Shown in pieces: positions 57,631 through 64,000 of a DNA stretch of 64,000 nt. Source of the DNA: CAIQJJ01 sp049325275 (lineage in GTDB: Bacteria > Chloroflexota > Anaerolineae > Anaerolineales > UBA4823); assembly GCA_049325275.1 (NCBI GenBank), contig JBMOLU010000084.1, positions 384,628 to 448,627 on the forward strand, in the 5' to 3' direction. A program made the translations under genes and the position numbers. The notes under the pieces are model-generated. The model searched no databases. It worked only from the letters and a program-made list of their open reading frames with translations, and was not told the DNA's origin. Within the stretch, counting starts at the first letter, position 1. The number at the start of each line of letters is the position of its first letter.

Positions 57631-57815
57631 CCAACACTCCACTGAATCGCTCGACAGTTCAACAGTTAAGGTCTTTTTGGGGATGCATGAAGCAACCCTT
57701 TTTCGCAAAGCTGGAAACGACATATCTACTCAAAGAGAAGGGAAACGTGGAGTGGCAACCCGCTTGTAGCACGCACCAAGCACCCCACACCTCGAACGAT
57801 TGAGAAGACACGAGA

Positions 57816-57860
57816 TTCAACTATTATTATAGTTGAAAAAAACTAAAAGATCAATATTTT
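57816..57860. promoter_or_regulatory. Palindromic operator between the XRE regulator and the lyase gene, with promoter
   Basis: TTCAACTAT-TATT-ATAGTTGAA (57816-57837) has perfect 9-bp arms. On the plus strand TTGAAA (57833-57838) and TATTTT (57855-57860) are 16 bp apart and overlap it, giving a promoter for the lyase at 57992. The XRE-cupin regulator probably binds here and may act on both directions. Confidence 0.6.
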
Positions 57861-57991
57861 GTACCATTTTATTATTCTAAATTTCGCTCTGCTAAAAAAG
57901 GAGGCGCATGGAGGGCGGGGATATATTTTTGGGTAGGTTTTTCTTCTTTTATGGCCTGAAAATGGTATGCTTGGCAACCGAAAGGATTGCC

Positions 57992-59410
57992 ATGACACTT
58001 CCTACACGCATCGAACGCGACTCGCTGGGAGAAGTACTCGTTCCCGCGGACTCGCTCTATGGCGCCCAAACGCAGCGCGCCATAGAAAACTTTCCCATTT
58101 CCGGTTTGAAGCCTCGGCAGGCATTTATCTGGTCGATGGCGGTGATCAAAAAGGCCGCTGCCGAAGTCAACGGCGCGCTCGGTGCACTCGAAACCGAAAA
58201 GGCAGACGCCATCACACAGGCAGCACAAGAAGTAATGGATGGGCGGTGGAACGAACAGTTCGAGGTCGATCCCTTTCAGGCGGGGGCAGGCACCAGCCAT
58301 CACATGAACGTCAATGAGGTGATCGCCAACCGCGCCACCCTGATCCTGGGCGGGCAGTTGGGAGAATACCGCGTTCACCCCAACGACCACGTCAACATGG
58401 CGCAGTCCACCAACGATGTCATCCCAAGTGCCATTCGCCTGGGATGCTTGTGGCGCTTGGGCGAGTTACTGGCGGCATTGCACGATCTATCCGATGCGTT
58501 GAAGTCGAAGAGCCGCGCGTTTGACGGGATTGTCAAGTCCGGCCGCACCCACCTGCAAGATGCCGTTCCCGTGCGGCTGGGGCAGGAGTTCGGCGCGTAC
58601 GCCCGCGCCATCCAGCGCGACGCACAACGCATCCGAGAGGCCGGCCAGGGGTTGAAACGCCTTGGCATCGGCGGCACGGCGGTTGGCTCGGGCCTGAACG
58701 CGCACCCGCAGTACCACGCGCGTATGGTCGAAAGGCTCTCTGCGCTAACCGGTATGCCGCTGGAAACATCGGATGACCTGTTCGAATCGATGCAGTCGAT
58801 GGCCGACATGGCAGCGTTCTCGGCCTCGCTGCGTACCCTGGCTCTAACGCTGATTCGGATCGCCAACGATCTCCGCCTGCTGTGCTCAGGCCCCGCCACC
58901 GGGCTGGACGAAATTCGCCTACCGGCCGTCCAACCCGGCTCCAGCATCATGCCGGGCAAGGTCAACCCGGTGATGGCAGAGATGCTCGACATGGTCATGT
59001 TTCAGGTCGTCGGCTGCGACACGGTGGTGGCGCTTGCCGCCCAGGCCGGGCAGTTGGAACTGAATGTGATGATGCCGGTGATTGCCTACAACCTCTTCGA
59101 GATGATGCACATCACGATTGCTTCCGTGCGGGCGTTCACCGTGCGGGCCGTGCACGGGTTGACAGCCAACCAGGAAAAAGCCGAAGGCTGGCTGGCACAC
59201 AACCCGATTGTGGTCACGGCGCTGAACCCGCTCATCGGTTACAGCCAGGGCGCGGCGCTGGTCCAGGAAGCCACAGCGCGCGGCTTGAGCATCCGCGCGC
59301 TCGCCGTCGAAAAGGCGCGGGACGGCCGCTTGAAACACGTCAGCGGGGAACACCCGGTCAACGCTGAAGAAATCGAAGCCTTGTTTCATGACTTACGGCA
59401 ACTGACATAA
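57992..59410 (+). CDS. Fumarase/aspartase superfamily lyase (class II fumarase or aspartase)
   Basis: 472 residues from ATG 57992 (AAAGGAT upstream); the frame extends back to 57908 without similarity. Superfamily motifs: RIERDSLGEVLVPADSLYGA, YGAQTQRAIENFPI, GTSHHMNVNEVIANRA, HVNMAQSTNDVIPSAIRLG, GRTHLQDAVPV and the signature PGSSIMPGKVNPVMAEML with its mobile-loop Ser. The enzyme adds or removes water (fumarate/malate) or ammonia (fumarate/aspartate). Residues after the signature do not decide between fumarase and aspartase for me. It is divergent from the XRE-led redox operon and shares its regulatory gap. Confidence 0.9.
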   Translation: MTLPTRIERDSLGEVLVPADSLYGAQTQRAIENFPISGLKPRQAFIWSMAVIKKAAAEVNGALGALETEKADAITQAAQEVMDGRWNEQFEVDPFQAGAGTSHHMNVNEVIANRATLILGGQLGEYRVHPNDHVNMAQSTNDVIPSAIRLGCLWRLGELLAALHDLSDALKSKSRAFDGIVKSGRTHLQDAVPVRLGQEFGAYARAIQRDAQRIREAGQGLKRLGIGGTAVGSGLNAHPQYHARMVERLSALTGMPLETSDDLFESMQSMADMAAFSASLRTLALTLIRIANDLRLLCSGPATGLDEIRLPAVQPGSSIMPGKVNPVMAEMLDMVMFQVVGCDTVVALAAQAGQLELNVMMPVIAYNLFEMMHITIASVRAFTVRAVHGLTANQEKAEGWLAHNPIVVTALNPLIGYSQGAALVQEATARGLSIRALAVEKARDGRLKHVSGEHPVNAEEIEALFHDLRQLT

Positions 59411-59432
59411 CCCACAAGAAAGGAATCCTGCA

Positions 59433-59588
59433 ATGAAAAGATACCGCAATAAAATCGGCACGCTGTTGCTCGCCCTTTGGTTGATTCTTTCCGGTTTCGT
59501 TTCGCTGGTGCCTGCGCTGGCAGCGATCGGCCAGGTTTTACCGATTGTTGCCATTGCGGCCGGTATTTTGATTTTGATGGAACGTTAG
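59433..59588 (+). CDS. 51-residue membrane protein
   Basis: Found by direct translation; 51 residues from ATG 59433, 22 bp after the lyase stop, with AAAGGAATCC as ribosome site. After a basic start (MKRYRNKIG), two hydrophobic helices follow: LLLALWLILSGFVSLVPALA and IGQVLPIVAIAAGILILM. It is probably co-transcribed with the lyase. Small membrane proteins of this form are often seen but uncharacterised in Chloroflexota. Confidence 0.65.
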   Translation: MKRYRNKIGTLLLALWLILSGFVSLVPALAAIGQVLPIVAIAAGILILMER

Positions 59589-59654
59589 AAACATCCCGGA
59601 TTGCCAAAGCGCCGCTAAAATCGCTCCGTCATGAACGCCTGCAGACGGTTACGA

Positions 59655-59990
59655 TAGAATGAAAGCATGGCTTCCTGCAGGCGGAATCGCCTGACCGTTG
59701 GCGTGCTGGCCGGTTGGCAGGTGTTTACCGGAACGATCGACTCGTTCCTCGAACATGTCATCCACGGCATCCAGGTTGCTGCGGCGGAACGGGGGTGCAA
59801 TTTGCTGCTGGCGTGCGGGGCACGTTCTGCCCTTTCGCTCGAAGGAGGCCGGCATGGTCGTTATCGACGAGCGGGTGGATTTTCTTCCCGTAGGGCTATG
59901 GAACTGCGACGGATTGATCGTCGCCCCAACCATGCGGGAACAGGCTTTCTCCGGCCCACTCAAGCGCCCACAGCCATTACGGTTCGGGCA
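59655..59990 (+). pseudogene. Decayed 5' end of a LacI-sensor hybrid kinase gene
   Basis: From ATG 59667, LTVGVLAGWQVFTGTIDSFL and AAERGCNLLLACG match the first 45 residues of the intact hybrid kinase at 7526. A frameshift follows, and the match resumes in another frame as ERVDFLPVGLWNCDGLIVAP (compare VDFIPVGPWNTDGLIVVP). Similarity stops near 59945-59990 where the HAD gene ends. Even the promoter-like TAGAAT 6 nt before the ATG (59655-59660) is kept. A paralogous copy has been truncated and broken here. Confidence 0.8.
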
Positions 59991-60841
59991 AAGCTGGCCG
60001 CCCGATCGATCAATTTCTGATAAGCATCGGCCCGTTCGATGCGGTTTGCTGGCTTGCCGGTATCCAGAAAGAAAGGGAGCACGCGTACCTGCGCCGAAAA
60101 GGCGTCGGCCAGCGCCTCCGTCATTTGCATCTGGCGTCTGGCGATCTTTGCAGGATCGGTATAGCCATCGCCGGTCGGTTCATTGAAGCCAAAGTCATCC
60201 ACAACACCTACGATGGCCAGGTTCTCGATGCCCTGCGCACGTTTGATTACCTGCCAAAACGACTGGCCGGCCTTCCAGCATCCCAGGTCTGCCGAGTTGG
60301 CAACCAACACCTGCCCGGCCTGGCGAGGCCATTCCGCAGGGATGGATTCCACGCCCAAGGCATGCAACTGGCCCATCACGTGGCCGGTCGCTTCGGCATA
60401 ATGGTCCGTCGCGATCAACACGATCCCTTGTGGTTGAACAGCAAGCCATCGCAACACGGGCTGCCACGCCGGATCGATCGTCGAATGGTTGAAATAATCA
60501 TCGACGAAAGCCGCTGCGCTGGCTCGTATTTGCGCCTCACCAGGGCAGCCTTCCCGTCCGCCAGAAAACCGGCACAGGCGATCGCCCATGAGGGCTCGAT
60601 ACCCCTGGGCGGTTGTGCTCCCCACTTCCCAGATGGGATTGGCAAGTTCATCCCAGAAACGTTGCGCCGAATCGATCCCCAGTTCCCACAGCCCCGCTTC
60701 TTTGAGTTTCTCCAACAACATCGTCTCGCGTCCATACTCGGTCGCGGCGAGACTGAGTGTCCCGGAAAAATCCAGCACAATCATGCTTCGGGGCAACAAT
60801 GCCGGTCGGAACCGCCTTCCTGGAATGCTCAAATCCGTCAT
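59960..60841 (-). CDS. HAD-superfamily hydrolase behind thiD
   Basis: 293 residues from ATG 60841, which follows the thiD stop by 6 bp. The nucleophile motif is MIVLDFSGTLSLAA, with Thr in IVLIATDHYAEATG and a late acidic motif VGVVDDFGFNEPTGDGY. Its position as last gene of the thiamine operon suggests a phosphatase for a thiamine-related phosphate, but this is inference. Its 3' end overlaps the decayed LacI-sensor fragment. Confidence 0.75.
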   Translation of the reverse strand: MTDLSIPGRRFRPALLPRSMIVLDFSGTLSLAATEYGRETMLLEKLKEAGLWELGIDSAQRFWDELANPIWEVGSTTAQGYRALMGDRLCRFSGGREGCPGEAQIRASAAAFVDDYFNHSTIDPAWQPVLRWLAVQPQGIVLIATDHYAEATGHVMGQLHALGVESIPAEWPRQAGQVLVANSADLGCWKAGQSFWQVIKRAQGIENLAIVGVVDDFGFNEPTGDGYTDPAKIARRQMQMTEALADAFSAQVRVLPFFLDTGKPANRIERADAYQKLIDRAASFARTVMAVGA

Positions 60842-60847
60842 CTCGTT

Positions 60848-61654
60848 TTACCACCAGTTAAAAAAGTGATGGACGGGTCCGTGCCCGTGCCCCAAGGTAT
60901 AGTCGGCTCCGGCCTGTAAGGCCTGCGTGATGTATTCTTTGGCCGCTTTAACCGCTTCACGAATAGAATAACCCCGCGCCAGAAAAGCAGCAACTGCTGC
61001 CGAGAGCGTACAACCGGTGCCGTGCGTGTTGGGCGTTTCAATTCGCTTTGCATCCAGTTCCAATAAGTCTACCTCTTCCGGTGTACAAAGCAGATCGGGG
61101 CTGCGCGGGCTGCTGAGGTGGCCGCCCTTCAAAAGGACAGCCTTTGGCCCCAAACGACCCAGGTCCACGCAGGCCTGGCGGCATGCAGCCGTGCCCTGGA
61201 TGGCTCTGCCCAGCAAGACGGAAGCCTCCGGCAGGTTAGGAGTGAGCACGGTTGCCAGCGGCAGGAGCTGGCGCTTGAGCGCGGCAGTGCCTTCTTCCTG
61301 CAACAACGCATCACCGCTTTTGGATACCATCACCGGATCGACGACGATTGGAGAAATGCGATAGCGGCGCAGCCGTTCGGCCACTGCGTGGATGATCTCG
61401 GCAGAATGCAACATGCCGATCTTTACCGCGTCCACGCCGATATCGCCAAGCACGGCATCCATCTGTTCGATAACGAATCCCACCGGCGCCGCATGGATCG
61501 CCGTCACACCGAGTGTATTTTGCGCCGTCAAGGCCGTGATAACCGACATGCCGTAGCAACCCAATGCAGAGAAAGTCTTCAAGTCGGCCTGAATGCCGGC
61601 CCCACCGCCGCTGTCCGAACCGGCAATCGTCAGAACACGTGGATATGCTTTCAT
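60848..61654 (-). CDS. thiD: Hydroxymethylpyrimidine/phosphomethylpyrimidine kinase
   Basis: 268 residues. The ribokinase-like fold shows VLTIAGSDSGGGAGIQADLK at the start and the catalytic motif NTHGTGCTLSAAVAAFLARG near the end. It phosphorylates HMP twice to give HMP-PP for thiamine synthesis or salvage. Its ATG overlaps the thiE stop by 4 bp. Confidence 0.95.
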   Translation of the reverse strand: MKAYPRVLTIAGSDSGGGAGIQADLKTFSALGCYGMSVITALTAQNTLGVTAIHAAPVGFVIEQMDAVLGDIGVDAVKIGMLHSAEIIHAVAERLRRYRISPIVVDPVMVSKSGDALLQEEGTAALKRQLLPLATVLTPNLPEASVLLGRAIQGTAACRQACVDLGRLGPKAVLLKGGHLSSPRSPDLLCTPEEVDLLELDAKRIETPNTHGTGCTLSAAVAAFLARGYSIREAVKAAKEYITQALQAGADYTLGHGHGPVHHFFNWW

Positions 61655-62295
61655 GGGGTTTTCTCTTCCGGGGAGGGATAGGCTGCCTGAAAAATGCGAT
61701 CGAGTTCCTGGGCAGCCCGGCGCGGGTCGGGCGCCGCGCAGATCGCCGAAACCACCGCCAGGCCATCGGCCCCATGCCGGAGAACGGCTTCGGCATTGTC
61801 TGCATTCAGGCCGCCGATCGCAACCAGCGCATGGCGAGAAAGCTTGCGCACCTGGGCCAGGCCATCCAGGCCCCAGGCAATCCCGAGTTCAGGCTTCGTC
61901 GGCGTCTCGAAAATCGGGCTGATGCCCAGGTAATCCACATCGTAAGCGTCTGCTTCCAGTACCTGTTCGACGGTTTCGACCGAAAGCCCGATGATGGCCT
62001 CGCTTCCCATCAAACGGCGCGCCAATGGATAGGGCATGTCGGTTTGGCCGATATGCAGTCCATCGGCCTGCACTGCCAGGGCTACGTCGAGGCGGTCGTT
62101 GATGATCAAAGGGATGCGGTAAGGGGTGAGAAGTTTTTTAACTGCCAGGGCTTCTTCGACGAAGGAGCGCGTCGAAGCTTGCTTTTCGCGCAACTGGACC
62201 ATGGCAACGCCCCCCCGCACGGCTTCCAGGATGACGGTTTCGAGCGACCTGCCCAGGCACAGGTCACGGTTGGTGACCAGATAAACGCCACGCAT
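61651..62295 (-). CDS. thiE: Thiamine-phosphate synthase
   Basis: 214 residues, a TIM barrel: VRGGVAMVQLREKQASTRSF, IINDRLDVALAVQADGLHIGQ and DYLGISPIFETPTKP are the family's substrate and metal motifs. It joins HMP-PP and thiazole phosphate into thiamine monophosphate. Its ATG begins 1 bp after the thiM stop; it overlaps thiD at its end. Confidence 0.95.
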   Translation of the reverse strand: MRGVYLVTNRDLCLGRSLETVILEAVRGGVAMVQLREKQASTRSFVEEALAVKKLLTPYRIPLIINDRLDVALAVQADGLHIGQTDMPYPLARRLMGSEAIIGLSVETVEQVLEADAYDVDYLGISPIFETPTKPELGIAWGLDGLAQVRKLSRHALVAIGGLNADNAEAVLRHGADGLAVVSAICAAPDPRRAAQELDRIFQAAYPSPEEKTP

Positions 62296-62296
62296 A

Positions 62297-63124
62297 TCAC
62301 CCTCCAGCCCGCAAATAAGCCCGGATTTGATCCTGGTTCAAGTTATAGAGCGCATCCAGAAAGTGAACTTGCAGCGAGCCTGGGCCGGTGGCTTTCTCAG
62401 CCGCCAACTCACCGCAAATTCCCATCACGGCCATGGCGTGAGCGGCAGCCTGCAAGGGCTCCGCATTGACGGCCGCAAATGCGCCACATAGCGATGATGC
62501 CACACAACCCAGGCCAGTCACCCGTGGCATAAGCGCATGCCCGTTGTGAATCTCGATCGTCTGTTCAGCTTGCACGCAATAATCGACCGCGCCGCTGACG
62601 CACACCACGCAGCCGCACTCCTGGCTCAATGCACGCGCGGCTTCCAGTGCGGCTTCGGAGGGGTGCCGGCTGTCTACCCCTTTGGTCGATGCGCCGTCGT
62701 TGGCCGAGACAGCTCCTAGCGCGTCAGCCAGGGAGCGGATTTCGGAGGCGTTACCGCGCAAAATGGTTGGGGAGGCTATCCGGATCAGTTCCACGCCAAC
62801 CCGTGTACGGAAGGGGGTCGCGCCGGCGCCGACCGGATCGAACACGATCGGCACATCCAGGGCGCGTGCCTGGTACATGGCCCTGCGCATCGAGGTTATC
62901 CACGGCGCGCTCAAGGTACCCTGGTTGATGACGAGCGCTCCGGCGAGCCTGACCATATCTTCGACCTCCTCCTCGGCGTGTGCCATTACCGGTGAGGCTC
63001 CCAACGACAACAGCGCATTGGCGGTGACGTTCATGACGACATAGTTCGTAATATTGTGCACCAAAGGCGCCTGCGCACGAATGGCGGCGATATCCATCCA
63101 AATGGCTTCAAAATCTGTTTTCAT
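62297..63124 (-). CDS. thiM: Hydroxyethylthiazole kinase
   Basis: 275 residues. Family features: PLVHNITNYVVMNVTANALL, PVGAGATPFRTRVGVELI, RGNASEIRSLA and VTGLGCVASSLCGAFAA. It phosphorylates salvaged thiazole alcohol. As first gene of thiM-thiE-thiD it follows the TPP riboswitch and terminator. GAGGATACG gives the ribosome site. No thiC or thiG is in the window, so this operon serves salvage. Confidence 0.95.
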   Translation of the reverse strand: MKTDFEAIWMDIAAIRAQAPLVHNITNYVVMNVTANALLSLGASPVMAHAEEEVEDMVRLAGALVINQGTLSAPWITSMRRAMYQARALDVPIVFDPVGAGATPFRTRVGVELIRIASPTILRGNASEIRSLADALGAVSANDGASTKGVDSRHPSEAALEAARALSQECGCVVCVSGAVDYCVQAEQTIEIHNGHALMPRVTGLGCVASSLCGAFAAVNAEPLQAAAHAMAVMGICGELAAEKATGPGSLQVHFLDALYNLNQDQIRAYLRAGG

Positions 63125-63219
63125 CGTATCCTCTCAAAAGGGTTCTCCGTTTTCAGCGGGAAGAATGCCCTGATCTGGATTTCGAAACCGGAAGGTTTCT
63201 TTCTCGAGGCAGAAAGATC

Positions 63220-63246
63220 AAAAAAAGCTGCCCGGTGAAAGGCAGC
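63220..63246 (-). terminator. Riboswitch-controlled terminator before thiM
   Basis: On the minus strand AGCTGCC-tttcaccg-GGCAGCT is followed by seven T. It lies just downstream of the TPP aptamer, so premature termination on ligand binding is the likely control. Confidence 0.85.
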
Positions 63247-63267
63247 TCTTTGCATCGACAGCACACT

Positions 63268-63371
63268 TCCTTCCTTCGCCGGTATTATCCGAATCAGGTT
63301 CGGCGGTAGCCTCCACAGCTGCGGCAAGGAGGTTTCTCAGCCTGGTTTGTCCAAGCACCCGCGGAAATCAC
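63268..63371 (-). promoter_or_regulatory. TPP riboswitch (THI box)
   Basis: Read on the minus strand, the aptamer has GCGGGTGCTTGG, the conserved CAGGCTGAGAAA (63345-63334) that binds the pyrimidine, and ACCTGATTCGGATAATACCG followed by GCGAAGGA (63299-63272). These are the standard TPP-aptamer elements in order. It controls thiM-thiE-thiD-HAD through the terminator at 63220-63246. The ends given are approximate. Confidence 0.95.
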
Positions 63372-63392
63372 TTCAATTGTTCACGCATTATA

Positions 63393-63848
63393 TCAAAAAT
63401 CGAGTGTTTTCTCGAAACAGATCGCTTCGCTCCTGCCCGCATACTTTCCATAATTTTCGCGCACGCGGTAACCTTGTTGGAGATAGAACCTCACCGCATT
63501 TTCATTCACCAGGCGTGTCTCGAGCCAGATCTGCTTGTACCCATACACACGTGCGTAGCCCTCCAGACGGTGCAGGATTTCCCGCCCGATGCCCCGGCCG
63601 GGGTACTTGGCATACATGCGCTTGATCTCACATACGTCGCCTGAAATCGAGCGTAAGCCGCCACATCCGACAGGCTCGCCATCGATCGTAGCGACCAAGA
63701 ACACGGCGCGCGCCGTTTGCACATCGTCGTCTGAAAAAGACGCCCTGCCGTCGTTGCCGGTAATCTGAAACAAGGTATCAGAAAGCGCCGACAAAAGCGG
63801 CTGTGCCTGTTTATCGTACGGAGAGCATTCGCAGATAACAAGGTCCAT
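63393..63848 (-). CDS. GNAT-family N-acetyltransferase
   Basis: 151 residues. The acetyl-CoA site is seen in CEIKRMYAKYPGRGIGREIL (motif A, R/Q-x-x-G-x-G/A) and the last strands in IWLETRLVNENAVRFYLQQG. Substrate unknown. It begins 49 bp after the end of the 5S rRNA and is on the same strand; the TPP riboswitch starts just after its end. Confidence 0.88.
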   Translation of the reverse strand: MDLVICECSPYDKQAQPLLSALSDTLFQITGNDGRASFSDDDVQTARAVFLVATIDGEPVGCGGLRSISGDVCEIKRMYAKYPGRGIGREILHRLEGYARVYGYKQIWLETRLVNENAVRFYLQQGYRVRENYGKYAGRSEAICFEKTLDF

Positions 63849-63896
63849 GATAAACGTTGTATGGTATGGCGGAGGGAGTTAAAAAGAAAAAGTCTC

Positions 63897-64000
63897 TTGG
63901 CGATGACCTACTCTCCCAGGGGGTCGCCCCCCAAGTACCATCGGCGCTGGCGACCTTAACTGCCGGGTTCGAGATGTTACCGGGTGTACCCTCGCCGCTC
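63897..64000 (-). rRNA. 5S ribosomal RNA (5' end outside window)
   Basis: The reverse complement contains CATCTCGAACCCGGCAGTTA and GGGAGAGTAGGTCATCGCCA, characteristic of bacterial 5S rRNA domains beta and the 3' stem. The 5' end, about the first ten nucleotides, lies beyond the right edge. A 23S gene would be expected further right on the same strand. Confidence 0.9.

Noticed and set aside
1..64000. CRISPR arrays, insertion sequences, tRNA genes, phage genes
   Set aside because: I saw no regular repeat-spacer pattern, no transposase or integrase reading frame, no cloverleaf-like tRNA sequence and no phage structural protein; absence was judged by eye only.

Overview
The window looks like a chromosomal segment of an anaerobic or facultatively anaerobic member of the Chloroflexota, most likely Anaerolineae. 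This is inferred from large STAND/TPR regulators, a LacI-sensor/histidine-kinase/AraC one-piece regulator, proline- and threonine-rich lipoprotein linkers, an extracellular FG-GAP protein ending in a YLP-type tail, and anaerobe-type Fe-S and selenoprotein genes. No taxonomic marker was searched; only part of a 5S rRNA is present, at the right edge.

Layout. 1-3 kb: a partial J-domain/kinase-like gene divergent from a STAND ATPase. 3.1-7.3 kb: a GrdB-family gene with an in-frame UGA (candidate selenocysteine), then a methyltransferase/SRPBCC/CDF-transporter operon facing a TetR gene across a shared operator. 7.5-21.2 kb: a galactan-use locus made of a hybrid sensor kinase with an AraC output domain, a sugar-binding lipoprotein, two MalF/MalG-like permeases, a secreted and a cytoplasmic GH53 galactanase, an unrecognised 609-residue protein and a zinc ribbon, closed by a strong terminator. 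21.3-30.2 kb: an FG-GAP repeat protein, then a BTAD/STAND regulator translationally coupled to a giant adenylate-cyclase/ATPase/TPR protein. 30.2-34.4 kb: an IclR remnant and two adjacent SF1 helicases. 34.4-42.5 kb: TlpA-like thioredoxin, a selenocysteine-type peroxiredoxin (second in-frame UGA), AbrB-like, methyltransferase, PadR, membrane proteins, bacterioferritin, Fur-family regulator, OsmC.

42.5-57.6 kb is a long minus-strand block. One part is a COG0523 GTPase, thrS, a DUF89 protein, a MIP18-Mrp-NifU fusion, VKOR and TrmO. Upstream of it lies a 14-gene run from an XRE/cupin regulator (57.6 kb) to a metallo-beta-lactamase-fold protein (49.5 kb). That run has two MinD-type ATPases carrying ferredoxin modules, two NifX/ORP-family proteins, ferredoxin, a multihaem cytochrome, small metal-binding proteins, radical SAM, HAD and hotdog enzymes, with five 4-bp start/stop overlaps. 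It resembles an enlarged version of the 'orange protein' complex loci of anaerobes and is the best candidate here for an undescribed system.

58-64 kb: a fumarase/aspartase-family lyase, a 51-residue membrane protein, a decayed copy of the LacI-sensor gene, a HAD protein and the thiamine salvage genes thiM-thiE-thiD under a TPP riboswitch with its terminator, a GNAT acetyltransferase, and the 3' part of a 5S rRNA.

Two independent UGA codons at redox-cysteine positions, each followed at 17-18 nt by a hairpin loop beginning with G, make a coherent case that this organism decodes selenocysteine. The selA/B/C/D genes are not in the window.
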